64,000 nt of DNA. It comes from Hemerocallis citrina (taxonomy: Eukaryota > Streptophyta > Magnoliopsida > Asparagales > Asphodelaceae). Both the position numbers and the translations under genes were made by a program. The notes under the pieces are model-generated. The model made no database searches. It was not told the origin of the DNA and saw only the letters and a list, made by a program, of their open reading frames with translations. Shown here piece by piece: positions 46,367 through 56,823 of this stretch (its first letter is position 1; each line of letters starts with the position of its first letter). The stretch lies in the NCBI GenBank assembly GCA_017893485.1, contig CM030363.1:112091073-112155072 (forward strand), in the 5' to 3' direction.

Positions 46367-46525
46367 CTATGATATAATCCAAAACATGGGAAGAGATGAA
46401 TAGTGCAAGATAATAAGGAATAAGGAATACTGATGTGAAAAAGAGAGACTACACAAATGAATGATGTAAAGATCAAAAAATAAAGCAGGGAATAGATAAT
46501 AAAACAACAAAACACAAATATATAC
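46367..46525 (-). other. Intron-like interruption 2 between gag and protease (A8)
   Basis: On the minus strand the gag reading TPEEAKTEEEVVA is followed at 46525 by GTATAT, an AT-rich and T-rich stretch of 159 nt, then TTATATCATAG and the protease reading IVLVHSFP. Related elements read directly from VVA or VVAG into this protease start. The borders are GT..AG. Joining exactly at these borders leaves the frame off by one base, so either there is a 1-bp indel near GTTGCAAG or this is a non-intron insertion. It encodes a hydrophobic run that matches nothing expected here. Confidence 0.45.
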
Positions 46526-47729
46526 CTTGCAACGACCTCTTCTTCAGTCTTGGCTTCCTCTGGTGTCAAGTTGAAAGCCTGATCTCTCCTCGGGGCAACG
46601 GTCCTCTAACCGATGATCTGATGCTGGGGAGGAAGAGGCAGCCTGACCTGACCTTGAGCAGGCGCACCAACAGGCAGCACGTACCTCCTCCGGGGACAGT
46701 CTCGAACAATGTGATCACCAGCACCACACTCGAAGCATCTGCAGTTGGCCCACCTGCAATCCCTCCGCATATGCCCTGGTATACACCAGAAGTCACAGTA
46801 CCCCTCTCTCCGTGGAGTAGTAGAAGGGTAGGGAGCTGCCCTAGCAGGGTGGGCTGGAACTAGCCTCCTGATTAGCCCTCTAGTGGGCCTAGCAACAGCT
46901 GTAGGGTACTGGACAACTCGCTGAGGAGGAGCCCCACGAGCTCGAGTCTGCTCCATCGCTCGAGCTGCCTCCAACGCATCAGCATAGGTGTAGAGGCAAT
47001 GGGCAGCCAAGTGCACCTGAATCCCATGGTCAAGCCCGAAAAGAAACCTCCGGGCTCGGTCCTCCTCGTTTGCCACCAAGGCGGTAGCGAAGCGACTAAG
47101 TCGGGTGAACTCCGCGGCGTACTCGTCCACGGATCTAGTGCCTTGTGTCAAGAAATTTTTTTGTTACAATACCACATATATAATATGTAAAAAAATTCAA
47201 AACACAACACTAACAAACCAACCTGTTTCAAGGCGAGAAACTGATGCTCCATGTCCACTCGGGTAATGCTTGGGAAGAACTTCTCAAGAAAGCTCTAAGC
47301 AAAGGTGGCCCAAGCAATAGGCTGCTATTGTCTCTCAGACTCTACCCTCCACCAGATGTAGGCCAAGTCCACCAACTGGATGCTCACCACATCCACACGG
47401 TCTGCATCAGCAACCCTAGCTATCTGTAGCAGACTCTCAGTCTAGATCAGCCACTGTTCAGCCTCTTGTGGCATCTCAGTCCCAGCAAACTTATCAGGAT
47501 GCAGCCTCATGAAGTCTGCAACGGTACCCGGTCGAGGGGGCAAGGCTACTTGGGCAGGCACAGTGGGGGTCCGGATAGCAGCATTTCAGTTAGCAGCCTC
47601 CAATGCTGCCTTTACCAGCTCGCTGTGCACCTGCTGCATCTGAACGATCTGGTGCAATACCTGAGTGACAGCCACCAACTCAGGGTGATTATCTTGCAAG
47701 CGGGAAGATGAAGAATTCGTACGAGCCAT
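46526..47729 (-). pseudogene. Gypsy gag with zinc knuckles (A8)
   Basis: The start MARTNSSSSRLQDN is at 47729, 5' of a conserved gag body: PDKFAGTEMPQEAEQWLIQT (about 47500), WWRVESERQ, FLEKFFPSITRVDMEHQFLA and, after an 81-nt interruption, GTRSVDEYAAEFTRLSRFAT. The C-terminal part has CDFWCIPGHMRRDC and the CCHC knuckle CFECGAGDHIVRDC (about 46750-46700). Gag forms the particle and binds element RNA. In-frame stops occur after LEAAN (about 47585) and near 47300. Solo LTR A7 lies 70 bp upstream of the start codon, in the untranslated region. Confidence 0.88.
47142..47222 (-). other. Intron-like interruption 1 in gag (A8)
   Basis: On the minus strand gag reads FLALKQ, then GTTGGTTTG.. (81 nt, very T/A-rich) ..TTGACACAAG, then resumes GTRSVDEYAAEF, where related gags read FLALKQGTRSVDEY without a break. 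The borders are GT..AG with a T-rich interior. The flanks TTGAAACAG and TTGACACAA also resemble a 9-bp target duplication, so a small transposon insertion is an alternative. The exact GT..AG join needs one extra base to keep frame. Confidence 0.45.
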
Positions 47730-48371
47730 AGTCTGCACTAAACCAAAAACAATTAGTATCCAGATCAAGTTGATTATTAATTTTTCATGCAATGGCATTG
47801 TAACCCCTATTTTTTATTTTGTGTATTTTTGAGTGTATTTTCTTTTTCCTTGTATTTGATTCCGTTGTATCTCTTTTGGACCGTATATTGGATTTTATTT
47901 TCAATATATATATTCTTTTATTATTCTTGGTCTCTTTGATTTGAATTCTTGATTCTTGTTCGTCTCTTGTTTTGTCCCTTTTTGATTGAGCTGTTGTTAT
48001 GTTCTCTATTATATTTTCCTGTTGTTCGGTTCATTTTTGCCCTATCTATATTTTGCTTGAATCCCTAACACCCATTTTTAATTCCCTAGCTATCCACTAA
48101 AACCAAAACCCAAATTATTACGCATGCTCTGTTTGCATTTTTAACGAATGCCCAATTTCACAATTCCATTCATTTTAACACTATTCTACATTGTACTTCA
48201 TATCCTAATCCAATCCTATTAAAAACTCTTCACTTATTAAGATTATTAAACCTACTCCTATTACCTATAGTACCCGACCCGTTAGCCTAAAAACCCATAC
48301 CCGATACTACCCTATACCTGTTTCCACTGCCTACCTCTCTAACCTAATTACCCTACTATATATATATCAAA

Positions 48372-49767
48372 TGTTGATTCTTGATTTTGATGATTACAAC
48401 ACAATACAAAATGTGTTTGTGCTATGCTTTATATAATTGCAGGTTGTATCAAAAGTTATCATATATGATACACAAAGGCCTCAAACAATATTCTAAAGCT
48501 GAACAATGATCAAGCACAGCTCCAGATAAAGACAATGGCTAAAAACTTCACTCAAGACTCAGGACTCAAGACTCAAGTCAAGACCAAAGCTTCAAAGTCT
48601 TATATTTGTGTCTTGTAAAAATGTAATTTTTTTCTTTTTGTTGAGTCTTAGATTGATGTACAGCCTTGTCACACACACACACACTCACATATAATTTTTT
48701 TTTACAAAATCTAAATGTTGAAACAGCTTGAACTAGATCAGCTGTTGAGTACCAGTCGACTGAGTCTGTACAAAACTGCCTGATCTTATTCAAACTCTGA
48801 CCAGTTGACTCATAGAGACAACCCAGTCGACTGTTCAAGTGATTTCGACAGTTTACTGATTTCAAAAGCTGATTTTCGAATTCAAAACAGTTATCCGTTA
48901 ATTATCCGTTGATTAACAGTTATGAAAAACTGTTTTTACAACGTCCAGGGATTCTAGTCTATAAATATAGCCTTAGAATCACCTTTAAAGACTTCCAAGC
49001 AATTTTGAGAAAAAGTTTAAGTATTGTGCATTCAAGAGAGAAAAGCTTTCAAAACTCACTAAGTCTTGGTTCTCTGTTTTCATTCCAGCATAACATTGAT
49101 TTCGTTTTGGACTGAATTTAGAAGTCGACCAAATAGCCACGTACAAAATCACAATCACAACAAGGCTATAGGTTGATTGTAAATAATTTTATTGTTTTTC
49201 TTTTCCTCTTGGTTGGAGAGTAGGACTCTAGGGTGTAGAGTCAGGTTTGTCACTCTTGGTGGAAGAGTGGGTTGCTTTCTCTGGTTGAGAGAAAGGACTA
49301 CGGGTTGGACAAGGTTGTTGTCTAAACGCCGTAGGATATTCTTGTAATCTTTTTCAAGAATAGTGGAAAATCTCAGGTGGGTTACTTAGGGACTGGATGT
49401 AGGTCGAGAGGACCGAACCAAGATACATCGTGTGCACTCTGTGGTTGTATCTCTCTGAACTTGCATTTCATTCTTTTCAGTTTATAATTTTTCTGTGAAA
49501 CTTGTCTGGACAGTCGACTGTGTACTCCTGTAAGTCGACTGGTCGGACTCGTACTACTGTGTGAAATTTGTGTGATAAGTCGACTGTCTCATCTCTAAGT
49601 CGACTCCTCAGACTCTCCTTAAAAATACTTTTCTATTGTCGCTTCAGTCGACTGGTTTATCCTTTCAAGTCGACTGAGCAGAAGAAAATTTTAATTCCGC
49701 TTTTTATTTTTAAGAAACACTATTCACCCCCCTATAGTGTTTCTTGCCTTGCCTACAGGATCCAACA
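48372..49767 (+). repeat. 5' LTR of copia G
   Basis: It starts TGTTGATTCTTG (48372) and ends GGATCCAACA just before the PBS. It contains exact CAGTCGACTG at 48753, 48824, 49511 and 49645, plus several AAGTCGACTG variants. The TTCACCCCCCTATAGTG near the end is common in plant copia LTRs of this type. The matching 3' LTR is missing. Confidence 0.8.
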
Positions 49768-49769
49768 CT

Positions 49770-49781
49770 TGGTATCAGAGC
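49770..49781 (+). promoter_or_regulatory. Primer binding site of copia G
   Basis: TGGTATCAGAGC is the standard plant retrotransposon PBS, complementary to the 3' end of initiator methionine tRNA. It lies two bases after the LTR end and 14 bases before the gag start codon. Confidence 0.92.
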
Positions 49782-49794
49782 CTGGTTGAGTGCA

Positions 49795-51425
49795 ATGGCA
49801 ACTACTTCAAATGCAAATCATTACCATGAAGGCCAATCTACACAAAGGCCACCCCTCTTCGATGGAACAAATTACAATTATTGGAAGTATAGAATGAAGA
49901 TCTACCTACAATCCATCAACTATGAAATATGGAACATGACGGAAACAGAGTACACTGCTCCTACTATTCCATATGCACAATGGAACGACGACATGAAAAA
50001 TCAAACAGTGAACAATGCAAAAGCAATGAATGTGTTATTCTGTGCCCTTACAAAGTAGGAGTTCAACCGTAGGTCCAATGCAACAACTGCACATCAAATT
50101 TGGCACACACTCGAGGTAACTCATGAAGGAACAAACAAAGTAAAAGAATCTAAAATATCTGTTCTTATTCACAGGTTTGAAATGTTCCGCATGAAGGAGA
50201 ATGAGAATGTTTCCGAGATGATTACTAGATTCACAGACATTACAAACTCACTTGTGGCACTTGGGAAGACATACACTCAAGCAGAGATGGTGAGAAAGGT
50301 ATTCCGTGCACTAATCCCCGAATGGGAGAAGAAGACCACCGCCATAGAAGAGGCCAATGATTTATCATAACTTTTTCTTGAGAATCTTGTGGAAAATCTT
50401 ATGGCTTATGAAGTACAAATTGAAGAACGTAAGAAGGATGCCGAACCACAACGATCAAAGAAGAAGACATTAGCATTCAAAGCCATTTCAGACTCCGAAG
50501 ATGAAAAAGAAGATGAGGAGGAGATTGCCATGTTCACAAGGAGATTCAAAAAGTTCCTAAGGAAAGCTAAGCTTAATTCAAAGTTTAAAGATTCTAATGA
50601 TCCTCCAACTTGTTTCAGGTTTAACAAGGCAGGGCATATGAAGAAGGATTGTCCACTAGAGAACGCAAAATCTAAGGGAAAGACATCCAATTTCAATAAG
50701 GATAAGTACACAAAGAACATGTTCGTCAAAAATAAAAAGGCATACCAAGCAACTTGGGATGACAGCGATTCCTCTTCAGAAGAAGAAATTGATGAGACCA
50801 ACGAGGTTGCAAATGTGTGTTTCATGGCGTCACAGAATCAAGTAAGTAATGAGTATGATTCAAATGATTTACTTGATGCCTTCAATGAAAATTTTCAAGA
50901 ACTGAAAAAAGAAAAGATTAGAGTTAAGAACTTAGAGAAAGTTAATCAAATACTTTCTCAAGAGAATCTTAACCTTGATAAAGAAGTAAAATCTTTAAAT
51001 TCTCGTATTTCAAGTTTAGATATGGATCTTGAATCCCTAAAGAAAAATTATGAAGAGATATCCAAGAACGTATCTAGGTTTAATAAAGGAAAAGAGAATT
51101 TAAATGATGTTCTTCAAAATCAAGTAAAATCTAGTCAAAAGTTTGGACTTGGTTTTAAAAAATCACTTGAAAAAGATCATTCTACTAAGAACACTAGTAT
51201 AAATAAACCTATATCTATTTCTAGTGTTAGACATAAACTTTATGAGTTCTTTGAAAAGCCTAAGTTTGTAAGTTCTACTGATAAAAGAAAATCTAAAATT
51301 CAGCCAAGTCGACTGTATCCATCCACCAGTCGCCTGTCCAGAGGTACTGAGTCTTATTCAACAAGACTAAAACCTCATATAAGTCTACCTATATTACCTC
51401 CCAGTCGACTGACAGATAGTATAAG
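49795..51425 (+). pseudogene. copia gag of element G, two in-frame stops
   Basis: The start MATTSNANHYHEGQ lies just after the PBS. RPPLFDGTNYNYWKYRMKIY is the conserved gag N-terminus. Stops break one continuous frame at 50056 (TAG) and 50368 (TAA). The part from 50389 holds CFRFNKAGHMKKDC (about 50611), a knuckle whose second cysteine is phenylalanine. An acidic/serine stretch (DDSDSSSEEEIDE) follows, then a coiled coil of roughly 80 residues (NFQELKKEKIRVKNLEKVNQ onward). Near the end AGTCGACTG is translated as Ser-Arg-Leu three times. The frame runs past 51425 into LTR A7 for a few codons. It is not a host gene. Confidence 0.88.
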
Positions 51426-52431
51426 TCAGAAACGTGTACTCGGAAGGGGATCCACTGATCCTACGTGATTACTTGATACATGATGCTTGACACGTGATTA
51501 CTTGACACTTGCACGCAAGACACGTACTTGCCACTTGCACAATTTGACACATGATACATGATACTTGGAGGTTGAAGCTCGATACTTGATACTTGTCCCT
51601 GACTACACTGCCCTCTATAGTCCACTATGAAATCTAAAGAGAAACTATTTGTTGTAGCAACCATGTAGTAAAAACTGGGATGCATGAAGTGCTACCTAGA
51701 TAGTAATAACTACAAGACTTGATACATGACACATGAACATGATACTTGAACATGATACATGCTTACTTAATACTTGACTACATGATACATGAGATTTGAT
51801 ACATGACACTTGCTACAAGTTTACATGATACTTGATACTTTTTGTTATTTATATGATTCTTGTTCACTTGACACTTGTTACATGCTACTTGTACTCGTTC
51901 ACCTTACCATGCTAGTTGTTTTGTTTTGTTATCATGTCTATTCAATGTTATTAGTTAGTTTTTTCCATGTACTTGTTTTCAGCATTACAAGCGGTCTGTA
52001 ACTTGCATTGACGGGAGTTTATTTCTTTTTTCTATCTCTGTAATTGTTAAATTGAAGATTTTGGAGAACATGTTCAGATGGTATTGGTGATATGAAATAT
52101 TAGTGCTGGATTTTGCTATTTCTATTTCTTGTTACTTACTTGAACAATTGTATTTTGATACTTGGATTTATTTATATTTGGGCAATGTGACCCAGGATAT
52201 TTGTCTTATTCAGATTGGGATAATTTGAGATTAATATATTTTGGTTTCAAGTATTCTTGTTGGTATTTTGGTTCATATGTGCATGTTGATTGATTCTTTT
52301 GTTTCCGACTCTGATTATTCTTATGAAATGTTGTAAAGATTCTTGAACAGCTTATGGATGATGAAAATCATTCGTTAGGCTTAGTCACATATCCGTATTC
52401 CGTATTATCTTTTGGGAAGTGGGGCATGACA

Positions 52432-52537
52432 GGCATGGCCTGTTAATAGCTGAGTTAATCCTGACTGAGTCAAGCATGTCTATTGTATTAGTCAACTAAC
52501 ACATTATCCAAACCTGGCTCCGATACCACTAAAAACC
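52432..52537 (-). promoter_or_regulatory. 5' untranslated segment and PBS of gypsy A8
   Basis: On the minus strand LTR A6 ends ..GGGGTGTGACA at 52538. After a 9-nt spacer comes TGGTATCGGAGCC (52528-52516), one base different from the initiator-Met tRNA PBS (TGGTATCAGAGC). The rest of this stretch is untranslated leader, continued at 47798-47730 beyond nested A7. Confidence 0.88.
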
Positions 52538-55500
52538 TGTCACACCCCGCTTCCCAAAAGGAATACGGAATACGAGTGCATGATAAAGCCCAGCGAATGA
52601 TTTTCATCATTCATAAGCTGTAGGATCGACTCAACATTATAACAAGAAATATAGCAAAATATATTCAACCACGCATGCATGAATAATTTATTAATCAACA
52701 GAAAAACATATGAAACAAATATAAATATCCCAAATAATTTCAAGATCTGGATTAAAAGTAAGACTTCGGGACTACAAGCCCGTTACAAGTTTCAAGTAGT
52801 AACAGAATTAAATAAACTCAAATACAAAATAATTGAAGCAAGCTTTCCCAAGCAAAGCCTAAAAGGTTTGCTCACCAGCTCCAGCAGGCAACTCATCTCC
52901 AAAGTCCGTATATATACATGCAGAAGAAAGGGGAGAAACAAAGATAAATGCCCATAGTGCAAGTTAGGACCGCAAGTAGTACAAGCAAGGGTATAAAAAT
53001 AAGTGCAAGAAAATATGAAACAATATTTGGAATCAAGAATGTTTAACATGATATAATAGGAATGCAACAAGTAGTGGTGTTCAAGAGACTAGCTAGCAAG
53101 TAAGACAACTCAAGTAAAAGGATTGGGTAACAAGTACTAGTAGCAGGAACAAGTGGCAAGTGAACAGGTAATTATATCAAGCATTAAGTAACAAGTATCA
53201 AGTAATAAGTATCAAGCAAGACAGGTGTAAAGTGTGAACATGTAACAAGTTATTCTTAAATCTAATGTTTAATTCTAGCTATGTAGCACTTCATGCGTCC
53301 CAAAAATTTACCATATGGATGCTACTTACAAACAGTTACGTTTAGGCCTAATGGTAGATTTTATAGGGCAGTGTACTCAGGTATCAAGTATCAAGCAAGC
53401 AAGGTTCATGAATACAAAAATATTGCAACAAGTTCACGAAGCAGTTCGTGAATGCACTAACAAGTTCAATAACCAAACCGTGGGTTCATGAATGCACTAA
53501 AGATACTACAAGTTCATGAACTAAGTAATGAGTTCTTGAATATGCTCAAGTTACAACAAGTTCATGAACCAGGTAATGGGAAACACGGCCCCCCTTCCGA
53601 GTACACTTACCTATATTGTCCACTACTATGGTCTTTCCCTTAATCCCGGCTTGTTATTTATTATTATCATCAATCAGGCATGAGAGCATGCAAAATAGGA
53701 CAAGTATACATAGTCAAGGACAGGGAATAAGTTTACACTAGGTAGCAAGCATATTCGAGGGTCAAAACAAATTAAAATATCAAGAACGACGAGAATTCCA
53801 ATTCTGGACAGCATGACGTTGTTGCACCAAAACTGAGAATCCCGCCGCTACAAGAATGCAAATCTAGATCCGTTAGAAAATATAGAAACTAGACTCTCTA
53901 CTAAATCCAGCTCATATAAACAAGATACATAAAAATTGTAGCATCAGGTGTCAAAACAGCAAACTACACAGGATTTGTGTTCAGCCAGAATTTATAAAAC
54001 TGTGTTTTTAAATGTGAAACAGGTATGAAAATTTGTTAATTAATTCTAGGAAAATTAGAAAATGTTTTCTAGTTTGTCTAGTATCAGCATGCAAAATTTC
54101 AGGTCATTATCTTACTAGTAGCATGGTTAATTTAATTGTGAAGCAAAGTGGTGCAGCAAATTCATGTATCTGGAATTCTACGACATACCAGCAGTAAAAC
54201 TGTGATAAATCACAAACTAAAACTTGGAATTCAATTTCATCAAAAGGGTAGTAAACTAGATATCTGGGGCTAAATTTCATGTTTATGACTCAAGTCCAAA
54301 TTCTGATGTCATCAAGGTTGAAACATCAAGCAAAGACAGGAATAGCAGCAAATGTGAATTTCTTTTATATAAAAGTGGCATGATAAATGACTAGTATGAG
54401 TCTATATTAGTATGTGATACAAATTGGTTGTAATGGATATCAAATCAGCAAGTCACATTTATTTTTTTCAACTCAAAGAAGGTAAGATCACCACATACAT
54501 CATACAACATACATCTACAAGTCAAGGTGGTTCTTAGTTACATGTGGTCAAATAATTAGGAAATAAAATGGATCCAACGAGTTTTGAAACGAATATATCA
54601 ACGAAGGGTTGTGACTCTTATGATCATGGAGTTGATAAGGAATAAAATAAGATCGTCAAACAATAAGCCAAAGGGGAGTCACAACTACGATCTACTTGCA
54701 GTATTTTCAAATAAAAGCTTGTACTAGAACAACAAATTGTACAAGAAGATACTTGAATTGATTGGATGAGGGCGTTGATCGACGATCGAGATCGGATTGA
54801 TCGGATCGGCACAGATCTGGATGGCGATCAAGATCAAGACAATCGGGCGGCTCAGATTAGATCTGATATGATCAAGATGATGGAGATCAGATCAGATTAG
54901 ATCCGGTGATCATCACGATCTTGATGAGATTGGATGGCCGAGATTCAAACACAACACAACCTTCCTTCTCTTCTTAATCAGCAGCGACTGGTGGCGACGA
55001 CTATGGGCGGCGAAATGACAGCAACGTCGGGGACTTCAACTGACAGCACCGCTACGGTCGAGGAGCGACGATAGCGACCAGGGATCGCTCGAGTGAAGCT
55101 CTGTTTTGTGCCGAAAATAGAGGAGAGAAAGATGACGGTGGTAGGGCTCTGGACGACGACGACGAGGGTGAGGGGGTTTTGCGGTGGCTGCGAGGGAGGA
55201 TTAAGGTGGACGATAAGCGGATGGCGGCGACTGGATGGGTTCGAGCGGTCATCGAAGTGGTGGGTTCGATAGCAAAGATGACAAAAACGATGTCGGTGTA
55301 GCGGTGGGGATGTTTGTGAGGTTGAATATGACAGCGAGGAGGTGCACAAGGTTGGGAATGGGAGACGAAGAGGCGGGAAGACGATGATGAGGTGGCAAGG
55401 TTGATGGTTTTGGCAATGGCGAAGATGAAGAAGATGATAGATGCAATGAGGGGTGCGGTGATGAAGACAAGGGTGATGGGGAGGCAATGAGGTGGCGACG

Positions 55501-55750
55501 AGCACAGCGATGGCGAAGGCTAGGGAATTCGAAGAGGCGGGAGGTGGAAAGGGTGGGGAAGACAAACAATATAGGTGACTGGTGTTTTTAGGGGTTGAAC
55601 AATGAATAGGTTTAGGGTTAATTAGGGATTAGAAGTTAATTAGGTTTATATAGTATAGGGTTTCGGGTTGTGGGTTATTGGTTAACGGGTTTGAGTAGGA
55701 TCCAAAAGGAGATTGAGTCAAAATTCACTATAATTAGGAAAAATGAATTA
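52538..55750 (-). repeat. 5' LTR A6 of gypsy A8, U3 end missing
   Basis: It is closely similar to A5 from TGTCACACCCCGC (52538) to AGGAAAAATGAATTA (about 55750). It then changes to copia B sequence, so about 210 bp of the U3 start are lost. A telo-box-like TTTAGGGTTA is at 55611 and a TATA complement at 55645-55652. Relative to A5 it has an extra GATC-rich block (54770-54950) and other small differences in the leader. The block conserved between copies is at 53270-53390. Frames in the leader up to 195 codons are low-complexity and not taken as genes. Confidence 0.88.
54770..54950. repeat. GATC-rich block in LTR A6
   Basis: This is a dense cluster of GATC within words such as GATCAAGATC, GATCGGATC and AGATCAGATC. 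A5, the partner LTR, passes directly from ATACTTGCCTTG to AACCTTCCTTC without it. LTR A1 has a comparable block at about 8246-8445, in the same relation to the CAAGTAACTTG landmark. Confidence 0.75.
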
Positions 55751-56803
55751 AATTGTGTCTTGCTTCATGCAAGACAAGTTCCCCACAACTTTGTGCTTTC
55801 ACTATAATTGTGTCTTTTCCAACAACTGGATATCTTTGCCCATTCCGAACTGAACCAAAATCATCTGTCATATAGTTCTTAAAAACATCCCACATGGGGG
55901 TACAAAGAAAAAAAGCACATGAATCTATAAACCAATCACCTTGCATCTTATCAACCCAACAGATAAACATAAATTATCTAAGAAAATTACGTTGCTTGCC
56001 ATATTGGTTCCTTGTGACTCGCCTTATTTTTTCTTGTACTCTTCACATTGTTCTTTCTTGTGTCTTGGCTTTTGACAGTGCCAACATTTGTCTTTGTGAC
56101 TTCCTACTCTAGACTTTGACATGTGATTTTTGCTTTGCAACCTACCTCTGTTATTACTTCTCCTACAGTTCTCAACTGACAATGCGGAGTCGCTAGAAGA
56201 TGACAAAGATTCTCCATTTCTCTCCCTTCTCACCTCCTTATTCATGATGTTGCTCACCACATCCTTCGCAGTGGTCGACTTGATCATAGTACTTGTGATA
56301 GTTTGTTCTAAAAAATTGTATCTGTCAGGAAATTAGATAGTAGTAACAATGCCTGTGCTCTCCCCACAAACTCCAACCTTGACGCTCCAATTGATTGTAT
56401 ACCATACAAAATTTATTCACATGCTCTTCTACTGAACCCCTCTCTAACAACTTCATGTTGACTAACTTCATCAAGTGAAAAATCTGATTCGATGCAGACA
56501 GTTTCTTATACATATCCTTGAGAATCTTTGTTGCCTTCTCTGCGCTCCTTGCTTTCTCAATATGGAATAGCGTTTTCCTACTCAGTAAAAACTAAATATT
56601 CTCAACAGCCTTTTGATCCAAACAATTCCCAACCCGTTAATGCATCTAGATCTACCTCCGTTCCTTCTTGTTTCGTGCCAAACAATGGATCATCTATATC
56701 TTTTTGTTGGAGATATGCTATCGTCTGTATTCTCCACATCAAGAACTCTGTTCCATCGAAACATTTGATTTCCCCATTGACATCCATCTCAAAAGCAACC
56801 TGA
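55751..56803 (-). pseudogene. copia gag and protease (element B)
   Basis: Reading leftwards from 56803: the gag start region DVNGEIKCFDGTEFLMWRIQ (about 56780), then VNMKLLERGSVEEHVNKFCM (about 56460). A serine-rich stretch leads to the CCHC knuckle CWHCQKPRHKKEQC (about 56075), in which the usual glycine is arginine. The protease shows WFIDSCAFFLCTPM (about 55930-55890) where WIIDSGASFHATP is usual, so the active-site glycine is cysteine. YPVVGKDTIIVKAQ and ELVLHEARH follow, then the break with A6. Stops and frame changes are present. Confidence 0.87.
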
Positions 56804-56804
56804 T

Positions 56805-56816
56805 GCTCTGATACCA
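56805..56816 (-). promoter_or_regulatory. Primer binding site of copia B
   Basis: On the minus strand this reads TGGTATCAGAGC, the initiator-Met tRNA PBS, followed by ATCAGG. It lies about 7 nt from the end of the LTR at 56824 and fixes the element direction. Confidence 0.92.
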
Positions 56817-56823
56817 CTTTGTT

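Larger units (their letters stand above)
48372..51425 (+). mobile_element. Truncated Ty1/copia G (5' LTR, PBS, gag only)
   Basis: The 5' LTR (48372-49767), PBS (49770-49781) and gag (49795-51425) are present. Protease, integrase, RT and the 3' LTR are absent. The right edge passes straight into LTR A7 at a point about 2 kb further along that LTR than where the left edge left it, so one deletion removed both the end of G and the middle of A7. The gag type (knuckle plus a long Lys/Glu/Asn-rich coiled coil) resembles the Sirevirus group; this assignment is tentative. Confidence 0.8.
47799..52431 (+). mobile_element. Solo LTR A7 (family A), split by copia G
   Basis: It starts TGTAACCCCTA and ends AAGTGGGGCATGACA. 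A perfect 5-bp duplication ggcat flanks it (47794-47798 and 52432-52436), placing the insertion between gag and PBS of A8. Only about 1.58 kb of LTR remain (47799-48371 and 51426-52431). The TATA-to-leader-to-body section present in A4 is missing around copia G. The right part resumes at ACGTGTACTCGGAAGG and includes the block conserved between copies (51600-51710). It is opposite in direction to A8, so insertion and LTR recombination happened after A8 arrived. Confidence 0.9.
39787..55750 (-). mobile_element. Ty3/gypsy chromovirus A8 with both family A LTRs
   Basis: The 3' LTR (A5, 39787-42951), integrase, RNase H, RT, protease and gag (42960-47729), PBS (52516-52528) and 5' LTR (A6, 52538-55750) are in minus-strand order. 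It is interrupted by solo LTR A7 (47799-52431) between gag and PBS. About 11.3 kb is element sequence. A6 lacks roughly 210 bp of its U3 end where it meets copia B, and no target duplication is seen. Integrase tail and LTR length suggest the Tekay/Del clade. It shows that all family A solo LTRs come from gypsy elements. At least four frame changes disable the polyprotein. Confidence 0.92.

Noticed and set aside
46324..46569. A membrane-protein-like frame between gag and protease
   Set aside because: The hydrophobic run comes from T-rich DNA of the intron-like interruption, and related elements have no such segment.
50389..51468. A 359-codon open frame as a possible host gene
   Set aside because: It is in frame with the upstream gag start next to an LTR and PBS, has a zinc knuckle and coiled coil typical of copia gag, and is separated only by two stops.
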